Translations under genes and position numbers: made by a program
Assembly (NCBI RefSeq): GCF_018919145.1
Contig: NZ_JAHLQJ010000007.1
Coordinates: forward strand, 62,001-126,000
DNA: 64,000 nucleotides
Source of the DNA: Paenibacillus brevis
Lineage (GTDB): Bacteria > Bacillota > Bacilli > Paenibacillales > Paenibacillaceae
Direction: 5' to 3'
In this document: positions 60,043 to 64,000 of the stretch, in pieces
How positions within the stretch are numbered: position 1 is the first letter of the stretch
Layout of the letters: the number at the start of each line of letters is the position of its first letter
Notes under the pieces: generated by a model
Database searches by the model: none
The model's input: only the letters and a program-made list of their open reading frames with translations
Told to the model about the DNA's origin: nothing

Positions 60043-60090
60043 AAAAAAATGAAGGAGCCAAGCGGTAATGCCCACTTCCTTCATTTTTTT
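60043..60090 (-). terminator. Terminator of the GNAT gene at 60108
   Basis: Stem AAATGAAGGA/TCCTTCATTT with flanking A and T runs and a 20-nt loop; on the minus strand it ends in seven T residues, 18 nt past the stop codon. Confidence 0.85.
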
Positions 60091-60107
60091 TGATTCGGGG
60101 AAAGGCG

Positions 60108-60638
60108 TCATTCGGCCCGCCGCATGAATACATTAATATTTCTCCAGCCGTACACTAGTTCAATATGTTTATCTGCTCCAATTGTTATTTCCTTTTGCCC
60201 AATCAATTCCCCACCCATTGCAGTATAAAAACTTATCGCCGGATTTCCTTGCAGCACCCACACCATCATGGATTCGTACCCATTTTTCTGTAAAGAATCG
60301 ACTACTGCTTTGAATAGCCTCTTACCATATCCTTTGCCTTGGTAATCCCTTAACAAGTAAATTGCGTATAATTCACCGTCATATTCGAAATCTTTATCCC
60401 TACTTTGTCCTCCGCATGCAAATCCAACTATACTCTCTTCATCGTTGAGCCCTACATAAATGACCTCATCTTTATTCAAATTCTTAAATGTCCATTCCCA
60501 ATTATTCTTTCTTCCTTCCACAGACAACTGTGATAGATACCATTCACTCAAAATGTTTCCATAGGTTGTTCTCCAGCTGTCTACATGTACTTTGGCTATT
60601 CCTCCAGCGTCAATTAATTCTGCTTTACGGATCTTCAT
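60108..60638 (-). CDS. GNAT family N-acetyltransferase
   Basis: A 176-residue acetyltransferase with the motif A block LYAIYLLRDYQGKGYGKRLF (about residues 91-110) and NPAISFYTAMGG, the usual C-terminal block. The HVDSWRTTYGNIL opening is typical of a common Bacillota GNAT subfamily. The ribosome binding site is AGGAG. The substrate is unknown. Confidence 0.92.
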   Translation of the reverse strand: MKIRKAELIDAGGIAKVHVDSWRTTYGNILSEWYLSQLSVEGRKNNWEWTFKNLNKDEVIYVGLNDEESIVGFACGGQSRDKDFEYDGELYAIYLLRDYQGKGYGKRLFKAVVDSLQKNGYESMMVWVLQGNPAISFYTAMGGELIGQKEITIGADKHIELVYGWRNINVFMRRAE

Positions 60639-60701
60639 ATAGATCAGCTCCTAAAAAAGTGAAGTTTATATATCGGCAGTATTAGACATGCGCCGAATAA
60701 T

Positions 60702-61181
60702 TCAACTTATTCTTTTTATCGCTTTTAAATGCTGAATATGTATACCGATATGTCCTATGCCAAAGATAATAACAAATGCAATCAACCAAATAACTTTTCC
60801 GTAAATGCCCAATAACAGAAAAGCCATGACAGGCAGACTCGCAAGAGGTAGGGGAATTCCAAAGAAACTACGATAAATTTCTTCCTTTGTCTGTTCACCA
60901 GTAAAATATCTAATCCAACAGATTTCATAAAGAATCATCAGTAAGAATGATGAGATTAGCCACAAACTCCAGAGCGAAAACGCTGTAATGTTAAAATCAC
61001 TAAAAATTAGCAATGTACCCGTGCAGCCTACTTGTCCAACCCGTTCCAACAATATGAACGCTTTATTTTCATGGATTTTTTCATTATCAATGGGTTGACT
61101 CTTACTCCAAATGATATTTGGAATAAATAGCATTAATAAATAAATCAAACCTACATATGAGAAGCCCAAATGTCCCATCAT
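60702..61181 (-). CDS. Integral membrane protein of unknown function
   Basis: A 159-residue protein with about five membrane helices (starting GLIYLLMLFIPNIIW; later SLWSLWLISSFLLMILYEI and PLASLPVMAFLLLGIYG) and short polar loops. A HIGIHIQHLK stretch near the C-terminus could bind metal. No family name is certain. The ribosome binding site is GAGGAG. Confidence 0.8.
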   Translation of the reverse strand: MMGHLGFSYVGLIYLLMLFIPNIIWSKSQPIDNEKIHENKAFILLERVGQVGCTGTLLIFSDFNITAFSLWSLWLISSFLLMILYEICWIRYFTGEQTKEEIYRSFFGIPLPLASLPVMAFLLLGIYGKVIWLIAFVIIFGIGHIGIHIQHLKAIKRIS

Positions 61182-61317
61182 AATAGCATCTCCTCAACTA
61201 CTAATATTTCTTTTACTTAACTTTTGTCTTTCCTGAACTTGAAGTTCCGTTCAACAACACAATGGTTCCTTGCTTCATACGAATCACCCTTGCTATAAGA
61301 TTTGCGTATCTTCAGTT

Positions 61318-61441
61318 AACGTCCTTGTAATCACAAAACGACCCAGCCCTAGATAACTCTATCTTAAGGTGGGTCGTTTGTTGTCTTCGCTCCTTCCATG
61401 ATTATACATCTGAAAATGAAGAGGCGATAGCCCATTGCGTG
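61318..61441. repeat. Dispersed intergenic repeat, copy E
   Basis: GTCCTTGTAATCAC, the hairpin (61336-61379: AAACGACCCAGCCC and GGTGGGTCGTTT arms), CCATGATTATACATCTGA, and the small palindrome region GGCGATAGCCC. Its right end lies five nucleotides before the stop codon of the small gene at 61446. Confidence 0.8.
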
Positions 61442-61445
61442 AATA

Positions 61446-61604
61446 CTATTTTTCAACAATGACTAGTGAGACGGAAACATTAGTTTCACCAGCTCCCATT
61501 GGTTTTTGACTTATTACTTTCCAACCATCTGATAATAGATTATTGAGCTCATCCAAATTATTTCTCTTCTCTGAAAAGAACCAAACTACGATTGCTTTTT
61601 GCAT
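61446..61604 (-). CDS. Small protein of 52 residues, unknown function
   Basis: A short gene with a GGAGG ribosome binding site nine nucleotides before its ATG. The product begins MQKAIVVWFFSEKRNNLDEL and continues LLSDGWKVISQKPMGAGETN and SLVIVEK, a compact beta-alpha-beta pattern like the small DUF4177-type proteins that adjust to GWKV motifs. Base use and the ribosome binding site support a real gene. Function unknown. Confidence 0.7.
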   Translation of the reverse strand: MQKAIVVWFFSEKRNNLDELNNLLSDGWKVISQKPMGAGETNVSVSLVIVEK

Positions 61605-61758
61605 AAGCGCCTTCCTCCCTAATCATGAAATTATTTTAATCCCTTTCATCTACTTTTTTGTTCATTAACCCTCCAATAAAGCTTCTTGACTTTGCTTAAC
61701 TAGAAACTATCTTTCGACTTCAAATTTGCAAAATGGTTTCCTTCTTTCTATAGTTTTT

Positions 61759-62229
61759 TTACTCAACCTTCCAAGCCTGAGCTAATTCTATTAAGTTTTG
61801 TCTTGCTTGTTGTTCATTGTTTCCGATTACTTCTCCTTCAACATAGTAAGTTCTCATCATTTCAGGTTTTCCTTGAATAGATTTTTGAATATAAATCCAA
61901 TAAATAACTTTATCCGGTACAGGGTTAACAGCAGAACCCCCGTGTAAAAACCTAATCAACTTTGCTTCACCAATAGGTAAGTTAATCGATTCCTCGTCTG
62001 TAATCTCAGAATGATTTGGTATACTCACATAATTACCTGGACCATCCTGTTGACCTATAGTAATCTTGAGATTCTCCCAAATAACTGGTTCATTCTGTTC
62101 CGTTAGGATAAAAGTAATAGAATTGTTCGGGGTTACAACTTGACCTAAATTATTGCTTAATCTAGGAATAACTAAGGATATTGTGATAATTATAATCACA
62201 ACTAAGAAAATAGTAATTTTTCTACTCAT
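61759..62229 (-). CDS. Membrane-anchored protein of unknown function
   Basis: A 156-residue protein with one N-terminal membrane helix (about residues 5-23, ITIFLVVIIIITISLVIP) and an outer beta-rich domain. No known motif is recognised. Its upstream sequence has only a weak ribosome binding site (AAAGGCGAG). It may be secreted by cleavage or remain anchored. Confidence 0.72.
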   Translation of the reverse strand: MSRKITIFLVVIIIITISLVIPRLSNNLGQVVTPNNSITFILTEQNEPVIWENLKITIGQQDGPGNYVSIPNHSEITDEESINLPIGEAKLIRFLHGGSAVNPVPDKVIYWIYIQKSIQGKPEMMRTYYVEGEVIGNNEQQARQNLIELAQAWKVE

Positions 62230-62414
62230 TTGGGTATCTCGCCTTTATAATTTTTTGATCTCAGTGAGTGAAACTCCTCTGGTGCATCAAGGGGCAAATC
62301 AGTCGTTCCTTAGCATAAATGCAATATTATAGACGTACTCGGCTTCTTCGAGTTACTTTCACATTCTTTAACATTGCCTTTCCGTTTCTACTTCCTTTAT
62401 AAACCAACACTTTT

Positions 62415-62867
62415 TTATTTTTTATCGAGTTTTTCCGCCAAACCGATTAAAAGTCCTTCGATCCCACGAATGTAGCAGAGTCGATACGAATCCTCGTATT
62501 GAACCACTTCACCAACGAGCTGTGCACCATACTTAGTAAGTCTGGATACCATTTCGTCAATGTCTTGAACGGCAAACATGACGCGTAAATAACCGAGGGA
62601 GTTTACAGGAGCAGTTCGGTGATCTGACGCCGTAGGTGGAGTGAGAAATCTTGAAAGCTCGATTCGACTGTGACCATCTGGGGTAACCATCATAGCAATT
62701 TCTACGCACTGAGAACCTAGACCAGTTACACGACCAGCCCATTCACCTTCAACAGTGGCTCTCCCTTCTAGACTCAAGCCAATTTCCTCAAAGAAGGAAA
62801 TCGCGTCATCAAGGGACTCCACAACGATACCGACATTGTCCATTCTTAGTAATTTATTTTTTCCCAT
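62415..62867 (-). CDS. VOC family protein (glyoxalase/bleomycin-resistance fold)
   Basis: A 150-residue vicinal-oxygen-chelate protein of two beta-alpha-beta modules. It opens LLRMDNVGIVVESLDDAISF and the second module has GYLRVMFAVQDIDEMVSRL. A histidine/glutamate pattern for metal binding is only partly visible. Members range from glyoxalases to dioxygenases and resistance proteins, so the role is open. The ribosome binding site is GAGGAG. Confidence 0.88.
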   Translation of the reverse strand: MGKNKLLRMDNVGIVVESLDDAISFFEEIGLSLEGRATVEGEWAGRVTGLGSQCVEIAMMVTPDGHSRIELSRFLTPPTASDHRTAPVNSLGYLRVMFAVQDIDEMVSRLTKYGAQLVGEVVQYEDSYRLCYIRGIEGLLIGLAEKLDKK

Positions 62868-63034
62868 AGTCGTATCTCCTCATCTACAAGTTCACTACAA
62901 AATCTAGAAGTCGAAGTATAAAAATGTAATTGGGTTTTTAGTTTCACGACGCGACGTCTTAACTCCCCATAAGGTTTTGAAAAAGCAGGCCGCGATACGG
63001 TTAAGAAGCGCAAGGTTGTCCGGCTTACAATTTT

Positions 63035-64000
63035 TTATAAGCTGCTTCTAATAATTCCGATTTTTTTAATATTAATTATGATCGATAAAATACAATTGAT
63101 AGAAGTAAGCCCCATCCAAATTAACACTGAATACGACATCCACACCTTTATCATTAAATAATTATTATCTAATAGATAAGGCCAGATTATTACCAATACC
63201 AAAAGTATAATGCTTAAGATTAGTACGATACTACTTCCTGTCATTTTCCTGAATCTTGACTTTTCATCTTTAATATTAAGTTTTATTCCTCTAACGAGCT
63301 TAATTGCTTGGACACATAAGATAATGACGGCTAATATTACTAAGAATGAAAATACCAAATCAATTAATAAATACACGTCATCAAAAATAAATTTATTCAT
63401 ACGGTTTCCATTCGGATTCTCATAAATATTATTAGCAATTAGCGATGGGGCAGTTGAATTCAAATTAGCCATAACAAATATGGCCTGTTGATTTTCCAGA
63501 TCAATAAGAACCTGTGAGGAGTAATTAGGATTAGATCCATTATGACTAATAACTCTATTTTTCGTATCCATACTCCATCCGAATGAATAGTATTGATTTT
63601 CATCTTCGTATCCCGCCATTTTGATGTCGGCTTGATGAGATTGCTCGATCGCCTTCAATAAATTATCTGGTATATCGCCTATCCCCATTTGGGCATTAAT
63701 CCAGCGTTCTAAATCTTTTGAATTCGTTACCAAATATCCTGCAGCGATATTCCCATAATATCTAGGAGCATCATATTCCAAGCTTCTTCCAAAAATTACA
63801 CGATATCCTTTGGTAAGCTTATCAGCTTCCTTTTCCTGACCTGTTGAAAAATAACTATCCGTCATTCCTAAGGGAACCAGTATGTTTTCAGTCACGTAAT
63901 CCTGATAACGTTTGCCTGTAACTTTTTCAATAATCATCGCCAAAATATCATAGTTTACTGTAGCATAATTATATGCCGCCCCAGGGTATGTATCTAATGC
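63035..64000 (-). CDS. Serine hydrolase (beta-lactamase/PBP4-like) with C-terminal membrane helices, partial
   Basis: The gene runs off the right edge, so the N-terminus with the SxxK motif is missing. The visible 321 residues contain YNYATVNYDIL, the Y-x-N element of class C beta-lactamase-type enzymes, NILVPLGMTDSYF, and SHNGSNPNYSSQVLID, the HxG-type third element. After this come about three or four membrane helices in the last 110 residues, as in Bacillota membrane-bound members. Such enzymes act on peptides or cell-wall components, seldom as true beta-lactamases. Confidence 0.85.
   Translation of the reverse strand, partial: ALDTYPGAAYNYATVNYDILAMIIEKVTGKRYQDYVTENILVPLGMTDSYFSTGQEKEADKLTKGYRVIFGRSLEYDAPRYYGNIAAGYLVTNSKDLERWINAQMGIGDIPDNLLKAIEQSHQADIKMAGYEDENQYYSFGWSMDTKNRVISHNGSNPNYSSQVLIDLENQQAIFVMANLNSTAPSLIANNIYENPNGNRMNKFIFDDVYLLIDLVFSFLVILAVIILCVQAIKLVRGIKLNIKDEKSRFRKMTGSSIVLILSIILLVLVIIWPYLLDNNYLMIKVWMSYSVLIWMGLTSINCILSIIINIKKIGIIRSSL

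Noticed and set aside
1-64000. CRISPR arrays, tRNA and rRNA genes, T-box or other named riboswitch leaders
   Set aside because: I looked for regularly spaced repeats, tRNA-like cloverleaf segments and well-known leader motifs and saw none, although a covariance-model search could find weaker cases.

Overview
The window looks like a chromosomal segment of a Paenibacillus-type member of the Bacillota. The signs are strong AGGAGG ribosome binding sites with frequent GTG and TTG starts, sigma-A promoters of the TTGACA-17-TATAAT type, a cyclodextrin glycosyltransferase, a fungal-mannan locus, and long arrays of small GNAT, DinB, Nudix and P-loop genes. No rRNA, tRNA, CRISPR array or intact transposase was seen. 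Most genes lie on the minus strand.

0-13 kb, carbohydrate use. After a partial GNAT gene comes a minus-strand alpha-1,6-mannan operon: GntR/LacI-type regulator, GH125 exo-mannosidase, binding lipoprotein, two ABC permeases and GH76 endo-mannanase, with a consensus promoter and a strong terminator. Both hydrolases lack signal peptides, so degradation of imported oligomannosides is probably cytoplasmic. A GH2 beta-galactosidase-like enzyme follows with DUF6157 and TauE genes.

13-32 kb, accessory array. This holds CarD, small acetyltransferases, DinB proteins, methyltransferases, P-loop kinases, lipoproteins and membrane proteins of unknown role. It is interrupted on the plus strand by an RRNPP-like HTH-TPR receptor gene whose 3' end overlaps a 33-codon exported propeptide, a candidate peptide signalling pair similar to AloR/Alo of P. 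polymyxa.

32-47 kb. A secreted CGTase (all five domains, with a promoter and possible cre site) is followed by a GntR/FCD-regulated hydantoinase/oxoprolinase and permease operon with an unusual tandem repeat at its promoter and one frameshifted gene. Next come a secreted HExxH metallopeptidase with two beta/gamma-crystallin domains, an acyl-CoA dehydrogenase-like flavoprotein, a SemiSWEET, and a divergent XRE regulator/quinone oxidoreductase pair.

47-55 kb, the most unusual part. After a 204-bp MITE-like inverted repeat there is a divergent cluster: cysteine desulfurase-like and thioredoxin-like genes on the minus strand; MauE-like protein, TlpA/MauD-like thioredoxin, a 37-residue six-cysteine peptide, an ABC exporter and a solute-binding lipoprotein on the plus strand. 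It reads as a production and export system for a disulfide-rich peptide with no obvious leader.

55-64 kb. A second array of small minus-strand genes (P-loop kinase, APH-like kinase, RidA, GNATs, HAD, VOC, serine hydrolase) includes decayed Nudix and GNAT genes. A dispersed 60-125 bp hairpin repeat occurs at five intergenic sites between 29 and 62 kb, always in the same orientation, and at some sites it touches or supplies gene ends.
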